Assembly (NCBI GenBank): GCA_937125455.1
Contig: CAKZLK010000033.1
Span: 1-64,000, forward strand
Length of the DNA stretch: 64,000 bases
Reading direction: 5' to 3'
From: an uncultured Aequorivita sp.
GTDB lineage: Bacteria > Bacteroidota > Bacteroidia > Flavobacteriales > Flavobacteriaceae
Positions 29,173 through 38,146 of this stretch are shown in pieces (positions within the stretch are counted from its first letter, which is position 1; every line of letters begins with the position of its first letter). The notes beneath the pieces are model-generated. The model was given only the letters and a program-made list of their open reading frames with translations. It ran no database searches and was not told the DNA's origin. Both the position numbers and the translations under genes were made by a program.

Positions 29173-29226
29173 ATTTTCATAATTGATATGAAAAGCCATC
29201 CACGAAAGTGGGTGGCTTTTTTTATT
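28367..29226 (+). repeat. 860-bp direct repeat, copy 2 (partner 26664-27523)
   Basis: Identical as read to 26664-27523, including the untranslated 3' segment and terminator, so selection on the protein alone does not explain it. Confidence 0.92.
29191..29226 (+). terminator. Terminator after the fourth cargo gene
   Basis: The same hairpin as at 27488-27523 (it lies inside the 860-bp repeat): a GAAA tetraloop stem followed by T-run. Confidence 0.85.
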
Positions 29227-29230
29227 TAAC

Positions 29231-29238
29231 TAACTTTG
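29231..29238 (+). promoter_or_regulatory. Putative -7 element for the glycosyltransferase gene (TAACTTTG)
   Basis: TAACTTTG fits TAnnTTTG and is followed by four bases (CGAC) and ATG 29243. No TTTG -33 is visible, as the region upstream is the preceding terminator. Predicts a leaderless mRNA. Confidence 0.45.
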
Positions 29239-29242
29239 CGAC

Positions 29243-30244
29243 ATGCAAAGATACTTCTCCTTTATAATTCCCGTATATAACAGACCACAGGAAGTAGAGG
29301 AGCTTTTGGAAAGCTTTGCGAAACTAGATTTTCACGGTGACTTTGAAATTGTTTTAGTAGAGGATGGTTCAACGGAAACCTCTGAAAGCATAGTAAAACA
29401 ATATTCAGATACGCTTTCCATTTCTTATTATTTTAAGCAAAATTCGGGTCCGGGAGATTCTCGAAATTTTGGAATGAAGCATGCTAAGGGTAATTACTTC
29501 ATAATTCTCGATTCTGATTGCTTGTTGCCACCGCAGTATTTGAAAACTGTTGATTCATTCCTAAATAAAAGTTTTTATCATTGTTTTGGTGGGGCAGATG
29601 CTGCACATGAAAGTTTTAGTCCTTTGCAAAAGGCTATAAATTACACGATGACCTCTTTTTTTACTACAGGAGGAATTAGAGGAAGCAAGACCAGTATCAA
29701 TCGTTTTGAGCCTCGCAGTTTCAACATGGGTATTTCAAAGGAAGCATTTAACAAAACTGGAGGATACGCAAAAATACATCCAGGCGAAGATCCAGATTTA
29801 TCCCAAAGAATTTTGAAAGCGGGCTATACAACAACATTTCTCCCTAATGCTTTTGTTTTTCATAAGAGGCGTATTTCTTGGAAAAAGTTTTATACTCAGG
29901 TAAAAAAGTTTGGACTTGTTAGGCCTATTTTGAACCAATGGCATCCCTCTGCCGCCAAAATTACGTTTTGGTTTCCTACATTATTTGTAATTTTTGTAGT
30001 TTGCTCATTATTGTTATCTCTATTTTTCAATCCCATATTTTTAATCCCGTTGCTTTTATATTTGATTTTGATATTGTTGGATTCTTCGCTAAAAAATAAG
30101 AGTATTTATATTGGATTTCTTTCGATAGCTGCTGTATTTGTTCAGTTTTTTGGCTATGGTTTGGCTTTTTTAAAATCCACTTTTTTTATCAATCTTTTGA
30201 AGAAAGATCCTCAGAAACAATTTCCCTCCTTATTTTTTAGTTAA
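29243..30244 (+). CDS. Glycosyltransferase family 2
   Basis: 333 residues. The N-terminal GT-A domain begins FSFIIPVYNRPQEVEELLES, has the metal-binding DSD (YFIILDSDCLLPP, about 90-95), SRNFGMKHAKG and a late GEDPDLSQRILKAGY motif. After about residue 225 there are two or three hydrophobic segments anchoring it in the inner membrane. The sugar donor and acceptor are not predictable; polysaccharide or glycolipid synthesis is likely. The next gene starts within 30 bp. Confidence 0.87.
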   Translation: MQRYFSFIIPVYNRPQEVEELLESFAKLDFHGDFEIVLVEDGSTETSESIVKQYSDTLSISYYFKQNSGPGDSRNFGMKHAKGNYFIILDSDCLLPPQYLKTVDSFLNKSFYHCFGGADAAHESFSPLQKAINYTMTSFFTTGGIRGSKTSINRFEPRSFNMGISKEAFNKTGGYAKIHPGEDPDLSQRILKAGYTTTFLPNAFVFHKRRISWKKFYTQVKKFGLVRPILNQWHPSAAKITFWFPTLFVIFVVCSLLLSLFFNPIFLIPLLLYLILILLDSSLKNKSIYIGFLSIAAVFVQFFGYGLAFLKSTFFINLLKKDPQKQFPSLFFS

Positions 30245-30270
30245 TTTTATTGACATTCAAACAAATCATT

Positions 30271-31221
30271 ATGTTGAAGGGATTTTTTAAGAATAGTAAA
30301 AACGAAAAAGTGAAACGCTTTCTATTCTTTTTATTACTTGCTACTATTTTTTGGATTTTAACTAAGTTCAGCAGGGAGTTTACTTCTACAATGACTGCAA
30401 AAATAAATTATGAAAATATTCCAGAAACCGCAGCGTTGTCTGATGATAATACTCGTGAAATCACTTTCGATCTGACTGCAAATGGTTTTGAAATACTGTT
30501 TTATAAATTCAAAAAACCTTCGCTTACAGTACCTGTAGGAAAATATTATTCTAATGAAAAGAATGGTTTCAAAATTTCTAGAAACCAATTACTGCGCATG
30601 GTAACCTCCAATTTCAACAGAAACCTAGCTATTAAAAATCTATCAGTAGATGAATTGAATGTGCATTTAGATCCAATTGTTCTAAAAAAAGTTAAAGTAA
30701 TCGCGAAGACTGAGATCTCATATAAAAATGGTTTTAAACCTGTGGACAGTATAAAAATAGTTCCCGATTCTATTACAATTTCAGGACCTTCTGGAAGCTT
30801 GAAGAATATTAACGCCATTGAAACAGAGCTGATTTCCCGTAAAGACGTGGAAAATAATATTTCTGAAACAGCAAAAATTGTAAGCCCCGGAAAAGAAATT
30901 GTATCTATTAAGCCTAATAATGTAAAAGTAATGCTTGATGTAGCAGAGTTTTCACAAGGTCAATATACTATTCCTGTAGAAGTGATAAACTTACCACCTG
31001 ATATTGATATTAAATTGGTGCCTCAAGCAATAAAAGTAACGTTTGATGTTTCTGTAAACGATTTTGCTAAAGTTTTGAAAGAAAATTTTAGGTTAGTGTG
31101 CGATTATTCCCAAAGAAATAAAGATGAAAACTTTATGTTGCCATATTTGGAAAATAAACCACCACAAATACATAATGTGGTTTTTGAGCCAAAGAAGATC
31201 GATTTCTTTATATTTAAATAA
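30271..31221 (+). CDS. YbbR-domain protein, CdaR-like
   Basis: 316 residues from ATG 30271 (the frame has an earlier TTG at 30250). One N-terminal membrane helix (FLFFLLLATIFWILTKF) is followed by extracytoplasmic beta-rich YbbR-type repeats (TISGPSGSLKNINAIETELI; GQYTIPVEVINLPPDI). In Firmicutes YbbR/CdaR regulates the diadenylate cyclase CdaA; no cyclase gene is in this window. Typical flavobacterial order: it precedes coaE. Confidence 0.8.
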   Translation: MLKGFFKNSKNEKVKRFLFFLLLATIFWILTKFSREFTSTMTAKINYENIPETAALSDDNTREITFDLTANGFEILFYKFKKPSLTVPVGKYYSNEKNGFKISRNQLLRMVTSNFNRNLAIKNLSVDELNVHLDPIVLKKVKVIAKTEISYKNGFKPVDSIKIVPDSITISGPSGSLKNINAIETELISRKDVENNISETAKIVSPGKEIVSIKPNNVKVMLDVAEFSQGQYTIPVEVINLPPDIDIKLVPQAIKVTFDVSVNDFAKVLKENFRLVCDYSQRNKDENFMLPYLENKPPQIHNVVFEPKKIDFFIFK

Positions 31222-31249
31222 TAGACATTTATAAATAAATATTAATCAA

Positions 31250-31825
31250 TTGAGGATAGTCGGTCTAACAGGTGGTATTGGAAGTGGAAAGACGACGGTT
31301 GCATCATTGTTTTCTGAATTGGGCGCGCCTATTTACATTGCAGACATTGAGGCAAAAAAACTTACTGATTCTTCCAAGGTAATCCGCCGTGAACTTGTTG
31401 ATTTGCTTGGCGAGAGTGCTTATGATGGTAAAAAGTTGAACCGTAGGTTTGTTGCCGATAAAATTTTTAATGATAAAAAACTCTTAGAGGCTGTCAATGG
31501 GATCATTCATCCAAAGGTTGCGGCACATTTCAAGAAATGGGTTTCAGTACAAAAAGCAGCATATGTTATAAAAGAGGCTGCAATACTCTTCGAAAATGGC
31601 AGCTACAAAGATTGTGACTTGGTGATATTGGTAACAGCCCCTAAAGCACTTCGTATTTCCCGCGTTATGGCCCGCGATAATTCATCGGAAATTGAAGTTG
31701 AGCGGCGCATGAAAAATCAATGGTCCGATGAAGAAAAAAGGAAGCTCGCAGACATTATTATTGAAAATATAGACTTGCAAGACACCGAAAAACAAGTTAA
31801 AGCCATTCATCAATCCTTAATTTAA
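31250..31825 (+). CDS. coaE: Dephospho-CoA kinase CoaE
   Basis: Last step of coenzyme A synthesis. 191 residues; P-loop GLTGGIGSGKTTVASLF at the N-terminus, DIEAKKLTDSS, and the lid/base region with RVMARDNSSEIEVERRMKNQ. The start is TTG 31250 (MRIVGLTGG), the only one that puts the P-loop at the normal distance. It lies 28 bp after the YbbR gene, probably co-transcribed. Confidence 0.93.
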   Translation: MRIVGLTGGIGSGKTTVASLFSELGAPIYIADIEAKKLTDSSKVIRRELVDLLGESAYDGKKLNRRFVADKIFNDKKLLEAVNGIIHPKVAAHFKKWVSVQKAAYVIKEAAILFENGSYKDCDLVILVTAPKALRISRVMARDNSSEIEVERRMKNQWSDEEKRKLADIIIENIDLQDTEKQVKAIHQSLI

Positions 31826-31897
31826 GTTTCAATAATAGCTATACTTATCTTTTGTTAACATTTGGTTAAATGAACAAGTGGCTAAATGTTAAAATCT

Positions 31898-31905
31898 TAC
31901 TTTTG
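31898..31905 (+). promoter_or_regulatory. Putative -7 element for the histidine kinase gene (TACTTTTG)
   Basis: TACTTTTG fits TAnnTTTG and is followed by four bases (AGTT) and ATG 31910, again the leaderless layout. Confidence 0.45.
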
Positions 31906-31909
31906 AGTT

Positions 31910-33469
31910 ATGAATAAAAAACTATTCGTATTGCTCATTGCTCTCATGAGCCTCTCATTGTTGGGGATAGTATTTGTTCAGGGATACTGGATTTCAAACG
32001 CATACAGAACTAAAGCAGATCAATTTACTATAAACGCCAAGCAAGTACTTCTGTCAGTCTCAAAAGAAATCAAGGTTAGAGAGATTGAGGCATATTATCA
32101 ACTTTACATTCCCTATGTTGATAGTATACAAGTTCCTGATAATGCTACATTTACGGAGTTGGCCTATAGGATTCAAAATAAGAGCACCAACGAAACCTAT
32201 GTTTTCACAGACGGAATTTTGGAGCAGGACTACAAGCTTTCTTCTGGTCTTTTTGATAGCGATGCAGATAGTATTCAATTTAAAAAACTAACAAATAGAA
32301 AGACCAAGACAAAAATTTCTGAAGGGGTTGATGGAAAAACAACTACTAGGGTCCAAACAGAATCTTTTTCACGATTAAAAGATTATGAGCAAAACCAGTT
32401 TGAAAGCTTTGTTAGTAATATTACCGCCCTTACACCAATATATAAAAGGATAAATGCAAATGATATTACAACCTTACTTGACAAGGAATTAAAGGAAAGA
32501 GGTTTAAATTCAAAATTTGAATTTGCTGTTTTTAGCAATAATCTCGAAACTAAAGTACGGTCAAAGAATTTTAAATACAATGAAGAAAGTACTTACGTTG
32601 TTCCTCTTTTTGAAAGTGAAAACAACACCAATTATGAACTATATGTAAATTTTTCAGAAAAACAAAAACTGGTACTTAATAGCATATTGGGAATGGCAAT
32701 ACTATCCTTGGTTTTTACGGCTGTTATTATACTTGCCTATTCAAGTGCTATTTCTCAGATATATAAACAACGACAAATCTCTCAAATTAAGAGTGATTTT
32801 ATAAACAATATGACCCACGAGTTCAAAACACCAATAGCAACCATTAATCTTGCCCTGGATTCTTTAAAAAATCCAAAGGTAAAGGACAACAAGGAGTTTT
32901 TGGAGCGCTATTTGGGAATGATAAGGGATGAAAACAAACGCATGCACGCACAGGTTGAAAACGTACTTCGGATTTCGAAACTTGAAAAAAACGAACTTGA
33001 TCTTCCAAAGGAACGGGTAGATTTACGAGAGGTGGTTGAAGATGCAATTTCACACGTAAGTTTGATTGTAGAAGACAGAGGAGGTTATATTAAAACTCAT
33101 TATGGTGCGCTAAAAACCTCAGTTTTGGCTAACGAATCACACCTAAGCAATGTAATTGTAAACTTGCTTGATAACGCTATAAAATACTCTGAAAATGAAC
33201 CAAAAATTGATATCTATTCCGAAAACGTAAAAAACAGTGTTATCTTAAAAATACGCGACCAAGGCATGGGGATGAGCAAAAATGTTCAGAAAAAAATATT
33301 TGAAAAATTTTACAGGGAACATACGGGTGATATACATAACGTAAAAGGTCATGGCCTTGGTCTTGCTTACGTAAAACGAATTTTGGACGATCACGATGCC
33401 GAAATATACGTGGAGAGCGAAAAAGGAAAAGGCAGTACATTCATTATAAAACTACACTTAATATCTTAA
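31910..33469 (+). CDS. Sensor histidine kinase
   Basis: 519 residues. Membrane helix 1 at 5-27, a periplasmic sensor region of about 225 residues, helix 2 at about 256-280, then directly a HisKA domain with phospho-acceptor His303 in INNMTHEFKTPIATINLA (no HAMP visible) and a HATPase_c domain with N-box NLLDNAIKYS, G1 KIRDQGMGMS and G2 GHGLGLAYVK. It pairs with the response regulator 4 bp downstream. The arrangement and type resemble RprX/RprY of Bacteroides; the signal is unknown. Confidence 0.92.
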   Translation: MNKKLFVLLIALMSLSLLGIVFVQGYWISNAYRTKADQFTINAKQVLLSVSKEIKVREIEAYYQLYIPYVDSIQVPDNATFTELAYRIQNKSTNETYVFTDGILEQDYKLSSGLFDSDADSIQFKKLTNRKTKTKISEGVDGKTTTRVQTESFSRLKDYEQNQFESFVSNITALTPIYKRINANDITTLLDKELKERGLNSKFEFAVFSNNLETKVRSKNFKYNEESTYVVPLFESENNTNYELYVNFSEKQKLVLNSILGMAILSLVFTAVIILAYSSAISQIYKQRQISQIKSDFINNMTHEFKTPIATINLALDSLKNPKVKDNKEFLERYLGMIRDENKRMHAQVENVLRISKLEKNELDLPKERVDLREVVEDAISHVSLIVEDRGGYIKTHYGALKTSVLANESHLSNVIVNLLDNAIKYSENEPKIDIYSENVKNSVILKIRDQGMGMSKNVQKKIFEKFYREHTGDIHNVKGHGLGLAYVKRILDDHDAEIYVESEKGKGSTFIIKLHLIS

Positions 33470-33473
33470 AATT

Positions 33474-34190
33474 ATGGAAACAGAAAACAAAAAAATCCTT
33501 CTTGTTGAAGATGATCCCAACTTTGGGACAGTACTAAAAGATTACCTTGCCATGAACGATTATAACGTTACACATGCAAAAAATGGGATGGAAGGTTTTG
33601 AAAAATTTAAAAAAGACGATTTCGACCTATGTATTCTTGATGTAATGATGCCGTATAAAGACGGTTTTACACTAGCTAAAGAAATTCGCGAAAAGAACGA
33701 AGATGTGCCAATTATATTCCTTACTGCAAAAGCAATGAAAGAAGATGTGCTTAAAGGTTATAAAGTAGGTGCCGATGATTACTTGAACAAGCCTTTTGAC
33801 AGCGAAGTGCTTTTAATGAAGATCAAAGCTATAATCCAAAGAAAAGCTACAGATTCTATAGCAGATAGCAAACAATTTGAATTCCAGGTTGGTAATTTCC
33901 ATTTGAACTCTAAGTTGCGCTTTTTAACTTATAACAAGGAAACTCCAATAAAACTTTCTCCAAAAGAAAATGAATTATTACGTCTTTTGGCACTCCATAA
34001 AAATGATTTGATGCCGCGTGAGCTTGCATTGACTAAAATTTGGAGAGATGACAACTACTTTACCTCTAGAAGTATGGATGTTTATATAGCGAAGCTTCGT
34101 AAATATTTAAGTAAAGATGACGGTGTGGAAATAATCAACATTCACGGCGAAGGCTTCCGATTGGTGGTAAAGAGTGAAGTTGACAATTAA
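33474..34190 (+). CDS. OmpR/PhoB-family response regulator
   Basis: 238 residues. The receiver domain has the acidic pair in LLVEDD, phospho-acceptor Asp56 in CILDVMMPYKDG, the Thr of FLTAKA and Lys106 in DDYLNKPFD. The C-terminal winged helix (about 130-238) ends INIHGEGFRLVV. It is the partner of the kinase directly upstream and acts as a transcription regulator. Its targets cannot be seen. A hairpin terminator at 34214-34242 closes the operon. Confidence 0.93.
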   Translation: METENKKILLVEDDPNFGTVLKDYLAMNDYNVTHAKNGMEGFEKFKKDDFDLCILDVMMPYKDGFTLAKEIREKNEDVPIIFLTAKAMKEDVLKGYKVGADDYLNKPFDSEVLLMKIKAIIQRKATDSIADSKQFEFQVGNFHLNSKLRFLTYNKETPIKLSPKENELLRLLALHKNDLMPRELALTKIWRDDNYFTSRSMDVYIAKLRKYLSKDDGVEIINIHGEGFRLVVKSEVDN

Positions 34191-34213
34191 AATTCTATCA
34201 TTAAGATAAGTGT

Positions 34214-34242
34214 AAAAAAACGCCTTTATAAGGCGTTTTTTT
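34214..34242. terminator. Bidirectional terminator shared by the response regulator and miaA
   Basis: A-tract, CGCCTT (34221-34226), TAT loop, AAGGCG (34230-34235), T-tract: symmetrical, so it can act on both strands. On the minus strand the hairpin includes the last codons and stop codon of miaA (stop at 34226-34228). Confidence 0.8.
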
Positions 34243-35143
34243 CTTTGATGAAGGTTGTGATTTCTGAAGCATCAGTATCGTAATTGAACCAATGGATGGC
34301 TTCATTTTTCTTAAACCATGTATTTTGTCTTTTGGCAAACCGGCGTGTGTTTTTCTTAATTTCCGATACAGCCTCTTCAAGGGAAATGATTCCTTCAAAA
34401 TACTGAAAGAGTTCACGGTACCCAACTGTTTGCAGTGCATTTTTTTCCTTAAAGGGGAAAAGTGATTTTGCCTCTTCCACCAGTCCGTTTTTTACCATGT
34501 GGTCCACACGTTGGTTGATTCGCTCATAAATCATTTCTCGTTCAGCAGTCAAACCAATTAAAATAGTTTTAAAATCCCTTTCATCACTTTCTTTTTTTAG
34601 AAATGAAGAATACGGTTTTCCACTGCTCCGATAGATTTCCAAAGCCCGAACCAATCGGTGTGGGTTGTAAATGTCAACTTTCTTGAAATATGAAGTATCT
34701 ACGCTTTTTAATTCATTTTGAAGCGATTCAATGCCTTTTTCATTCAATTCAGAATTCAATTGCTCACGAATTTCTGAAGGTACTTCGGGAAAGTGATCCA
34801 ATCCTTTAATCACGGCATCAACATACAATCCTGAACCTCCTACCATTATAGCTACTTTATTTTTTTTAAAAAATTTTTTCAAGAATTCAATTACATCTCT
34901 TTCAAAATTACCCACAGAATACTCTTCAAAAACACTTTTATTTTGGATGAAATGGTGGGGCACAGCTTCCAGTTCTTCCTTTGAAGGAACTGCAGTACCA
35001 ATACACATTTCTTTATAAAATTGTCTAGAGTCTGCAGATATAATTTCTGTTGAAAAAGCCTTGGCAAGTTTTATTGCAAGCGACGTTTTGCCAATAGCGG
35101 TAGGACCGACCACACAAATAAGTAACGTTTTCTGTGGTAGCAT
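34226..35143 (-). CDS. miaA: tRNA dimethylallyltransferase MiaA
   Basis: Transfers the dimethylallyl group to A37 of tRNAs that read UNN codons. 305 residues: P-loop GPTAIGKTSLAIKLA (about 13-27), ISADSRQFYKEMCIGTA, catalytic region HHFI, GGSGLY and a C-terminal FAKRQNTWFKK. The stop codon lies within a terminator hairpin. The start (35143) shares a base with the stop of the ion channel gene upstream, so translation is probably coupled. Confidence 0.94.
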   Translation of the reverse strand: MLPQKTLLICVVGPTAIGKTSLAIKLAKAFSTEIISADSRQFYKEMCIGTAVPSKEELEAVPHHFIQNKSVFEEYSVGNFERDVIEFLKKFFKKNKVAIMVGGSGLYVDAVIKGLDHFPEVPSEIREQLNSELNEKGIESLQNELKSVDTSYFKKVDIYNPHRLVRALEIYRSSGKPYSSFLKKESDERDFKTILIGLTAEREMIYERINQRVDHMVKNGLVEEAKSLFPFKEKNALQTVGYRELFQYFEGIISLEEAVSEIKKNTRRFAKRQNTWFKKNEAIHWFNYDTDASEITTFIKEKNAL

Positions 35144-36009
35144 TAAGTTTCTAAATTACCTTCGTAATGTAATTTTTCACCACATTTGTGGCAATATTTG
35201 GCATCATCTCGATGACGTTGGGCTCCACAATTAGGACAAGATTGTGTATTTACGTGTACATAATCTTTCCCCAACACGTCATTTTTGTCCATGCTTTTTG
35301 TGTATTCCGCACTAACAATACCCGTAGGGACTGCAATAATTCCATAACCCAAAATCATAATGACGGTAGCCAATAACTGCCCAAGGGGAGTGGAGGGTGC
35401 AATGTCTCCGAAGCCAACCGTGGTTAGGGTTACAATACACCAATAAACACTTATAGGGATGCTTTTAAAGCCGTGTTCGGGTCCTTCAATTATATACATT
35501 AAAGTTCCAGCGATAACTGCAATAACAAGAACCGCAAAAAGAAAAACAAGAATCTTCGCCTTACTATTGGCTAGTGCCTTTCGCAATTTTGCAGCTTCCC
35601 CGATATAACGCGTAATCTTTAAAATTCGAAAAACACGTAAAAGTCTTAGCGCACGAACTGAAAGCAAAAAACTGCTTCCAGCAAAAAGGAATGATAAATA
35701 AAGTGGAATGGTGGATAGAAAATCTATAATTCCGTAAAAACTGAAAATATAAGCACGTGGTTTTTTTACTGTAATTATTCTCGCAATGTATTCAATACTA
35801 AAGAATATAGTAATGACCCACTCACCAAAATAGAGTATTTCGTGGTACTTGGCGTCAATTTCACTAACACTTTCAAGCATTACTAAAACAATGCTTAATA
35901 GAATAAGGATAAGAAGCACAACATCGAAAAGCTTTCCCATAGGGGTATCTGCTTCATAAATAATTTCGTGAAGTTTAAAGCGCCAAGATTTTTTATCGGT
36001 TGGTTTCAA
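35143..36009 (-). CDS. Voltage-gated-like potassium channel with C-terminal zinc ribbon
   Basis: 288 residues. Six helices: S1-S3 about 27-105, S4 with regularly spaced arginines (R119, R122, R125, R128, R134), S5, a pore with the K+ filter TVGFGD (197-202) and S6. The tail 239-288 is cytoplasmic and has C258-x2-C261 and C273-x2-C276 (CPNCGAQ, CHKCGEKL), a rubredoxin-like zinc ribbon. Start TTG 36009 is the first reasonable start. The channel type is clear; voltage gating and zinc regulation are inference. It overlaps miaA by one base. Confidence 0.85.
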   Translation of the reverse strand: MKPTDKKSWRFKLHEIIYEADTPMGKLFDVVLLILILLSIVLVMLESVSEIDAKYHEILYFGEWVITIFFSIEYIARIITVKKPRAYIFSFYGIIDFLSTIPLYLSFLFAGSSFLLSVRALRLLRVFRILKITRYIGEAAKLRKALANSKAKILVFLFAVLVIAVIAGTLMYIIEGPEHGFKSIPISVYWCIVTLTTVGFGDIAPSTPLGQLLATVIMILGYGIIAVPTGIVSAEYTKSMDKNDVLGKDYVHVNTQSCPNCGAQRHRDDAKYCHKCGEKLHYEGNLET

Positions 36010-36048
36010 TTTAAAATTTTATGAAAGTCTAAAATAAGCAACTTTACG

Positions 36049-37428
36049 TTAATTAACCTTATTGGTTGAAAGGTTTACGGTTTTAAGCACTTTATTTTTT
36101 CGAAGATAATTCTGAATGATGTGCTGGGCATCGCGATTGTTCTGCATGGGGTTGATTATGGATTTTAAAATTTCCGGATTGTTTATCTGGTAATTTAAGT
36201 TGTAAAAACCATATCCTTTATAAACTCCATTTTCAATTAAAATCACGGAACGTTCTTCAATGTCTCTTCCACGATCTATGATGAGCATATTTTGATTTTC
36301 GTAGCTGTGTTTTTCTAAAAATGCTTTTACGCGGTTGTTGTATTCGTCAATCGGTTCTTTATTTATGCACGCGCCGTAACAATCTTTTATGGTATAGTTG
36401 AAACAATGTTTTGTGGTACTGTAAAGTCCTGTAAGTTTTTGACAAAGCTGATTTTCCTCTGTTATTTTAAAAAGTACTGTTTTTGCTTGTTGATAGTTAC
36501 TGAAAGTGGTAATGGCCTTTTTCCTACCATCTGCTTTTTCAATCTTTAAATTTATATATCCATTTTCGTCTGTAAAAGAGGTAAGTTGATGCGAAAAAAG
36601 GGTGCGGCGTAGGGCTCTATTAAATATTGGCTTATTCTGTTTAATTTCCTCAGACTCTTTTAAAAGCGCAATCAATTCGTTTCCTGTTTTTTCGAAAGTT
36701 ACTGACTTTACTTCCAGTTGTATTTTTTTCGACTTGCGATTGTCACTGGTAAAATGCTGCATCAATCTTTTTTTGATGTTTTTGCTTTTACCGATATAAA
36801 TTACATTTCCTGCTTCATTGTGCATATAATAAACGCCAGTTTCCGAAGGAGTATTTTCAATAATGTCAAGAAGTTTTGGCTCTAATTGCCGTTTTGGGTC
36901 TTTGCGAAGCGTTTCAGTAATTATTTCTTTTGAAGTGTCTTTGGCAAGTAGCATTTTAAAAAGGGCTACAGTAGCTTTTGCATCACCCTGTGCGCGGTGG
37001 CGATCGCTTAGTGGAATTCCCAGGGATCGAACTAACTTTCCCAAGCTATAGGAAGGCATGTCTGGAATTAATTTTTTTGAAAGCTCTACGGTACAAAGCG
37101 TTTCTTTTTCGTAGTTATATCCAAGTCGATCAAATTCTGTAGTGAGAATCCTGTTGTCGAAAAGCGCATTGTGTGCCACCATAATACAGCCATCGGTTAT
37201 TTCGATGATGCGCTTTGCCACTTCATAAAACTTAGGCGCATGCCGAAGCATTTCATTATTAATACCTGTAAGATTTACAACAAAGGGTTGGATGGGTTTT
37301 TCGGGATTGACCAAACTTGAAAATTGGTCAACAATTTTGTGGCCATCAAATTTATAGATTGCAATTTCGGTGATTCCCTCCTCATTGTATTTTCCACCTG
37401 TTGTTTCTATATCTAAAATTGCGTACAT
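36049..37428 (-). CDS. DnaQ-like exonuclease fused to UvrC-type GIY-YIG nuclease
   Basis: 459 residues. N-terminal DEDDh 3'-5' exonuclease (1-160): DIE (AILDIETTGG), HNALFDNRIL, and HRAQGDAKAT with the general-base His and last Asp. Then a GIY-YIG domain (about 195-275): GVYYMHNEAGNVIYIGKSKN, arginine of NIKKRLMQHF, and the glutamate in NELIALLKESEEIKQNKPIFN read as ELIALL and EEIKQ. A further 180 residues contain four Cys/His-rich bits but no UvrC RNase H domain, so it is Cho-like. It probably acts in DNA repair. ATG 37428 is preferred over TTG 37431. Confidence 0.85.
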   Translation of the reverse strand: MYAILDIETTGGKYNEEGITEIAIYKFDGHKIVDQFSSLVNPEKPIQPFVVNLTGINNEMLRHAPKFYEVAKRIIEITDGCIMVAHNALFDNRILTTEFDRLGYNYEKETLCTVELSKKLIPDMPSYSLGKLVRSLGIPLSDRHRAQGDAKATVALFKMLLAKDTSKEIITETLRKDPKRQLEPKLLDIIENTPSETGVYYMHNEAGNVIYIGKSKNIKKRLMQHFTSDNRKSKKIQLEVKSVTFEKTGNELIALLKESEEIKQNKPIFNRALRRTLFSHQLTSFTDENGYINLKIEKADGRKKAITTFSNYQQAKTVLFKITEENQLCQKLTGLYSTTKHCFNYTIKDCYGACINKEPIDEYNNRVKAFLEKHSYENQNMLIIDRGRDIEERSVILIENGVYKGYGFYNLNYQINNPEILKSIINPMQNNRDAQHIIQNYLRKNKVLKTVNLSTNKVN

Positions 37429-37452
37429 CAAAGTTTTTATTCTCTATGCTAA

Positions 37453-38124
37453 TTAATTATAATTTCTTTCGCCAAAAATTGCACTTCCCACACGTACCAT
37501 ATTACTGCCGTTTTCAATGGCTAGTTTATAATCACTGCTCATTCCCATGCTTAAAATTTCAAACGTTTTTTCTAATTTTTGGGCTTTAGCTTTGAACGTA
37601 TCAAATATTTTCTTCAATTTTTTGAACTCTTCAGAAATTTGTTTTTCATCATCGGTAAATGTAGCCATCCCCATGAGTCCGACAATTTTTATGTTTTGAA
37701 GCTTTCTGAGTTCTTCAGAAAAAAGCAAATTTTCGGCATCGGCTTCATCCATTCCAAACTTGCTGTCCTCCTCGGCTATTTTTATTTGAAGCAAACACGC
37801 TATGGTTCTTTGGTTTTTTTCTGCTTCCTTATTTATTTCCTTTAATAGTTTCAAACTGTCTACGGCATGGATCAAACTCACAAACGGAGCCATATATTTC
37901 ACTTTATTGCGCTGAACATGACCAATCATATGCCACTGTATATCTTTGGGCATTTCCTGCCATTTGGCTTCCATTTCCTGGATTTTATTCTCACCAAAAA
38001 TGCGTTGTCCTTTATTATAGGCTTCCATCAAATCACTCACGGGTTTGGTTTTGGAAACCGCTACTAACGTAACGCTATCTGGCAGTTCTTTATTGAATTT
38101 TTCTAAATTTTCTGAAATACTCAT
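37453..38124 (-). CDS. YggS/PLPBP family pyridoxal 5'-phosphate homeostasis protein
   Basis: 223 residues, a single TIM-barrel domain that binds PLP and helps keep vitamin B6 balanced. PLP Lys25 lies in VAVSKTKP, followed by GENKIQE, WHMIGHVQRNKVKYM and the C-terminal LSMGMSSDYKLAIENGSNMVRVG, seen as MGMSSDYKLAIE and MVRVGSAIFG. Not known to be catalytic. It lies 22 bp from the DUF1015 gene on the same strand. Confidence 0.92.
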   Translation of the reverse strand: MSISENLEKFNKELPDSVTLVAVSKTKPVSDLMEAYNKGQRIFGENKIQEMEAKWQEMPKDIQWHMIGHVQRNKVKYMAPFVSLIHAVDSLKLLKEINKEAEKNQRTIACLLQIKIAEEDSKFGMDEADAENLLFSEELRKLQNIKIVGLMGMATFTDDEKQISEEFKKLKKIFDTFKAKAQKLEKTFEILSMGMSSDYKLAIENGSNMVRVGSAIFGERNYN

Positions 38125-38146
38125 CTCTTTTTTTCTCTTTTCTCAA

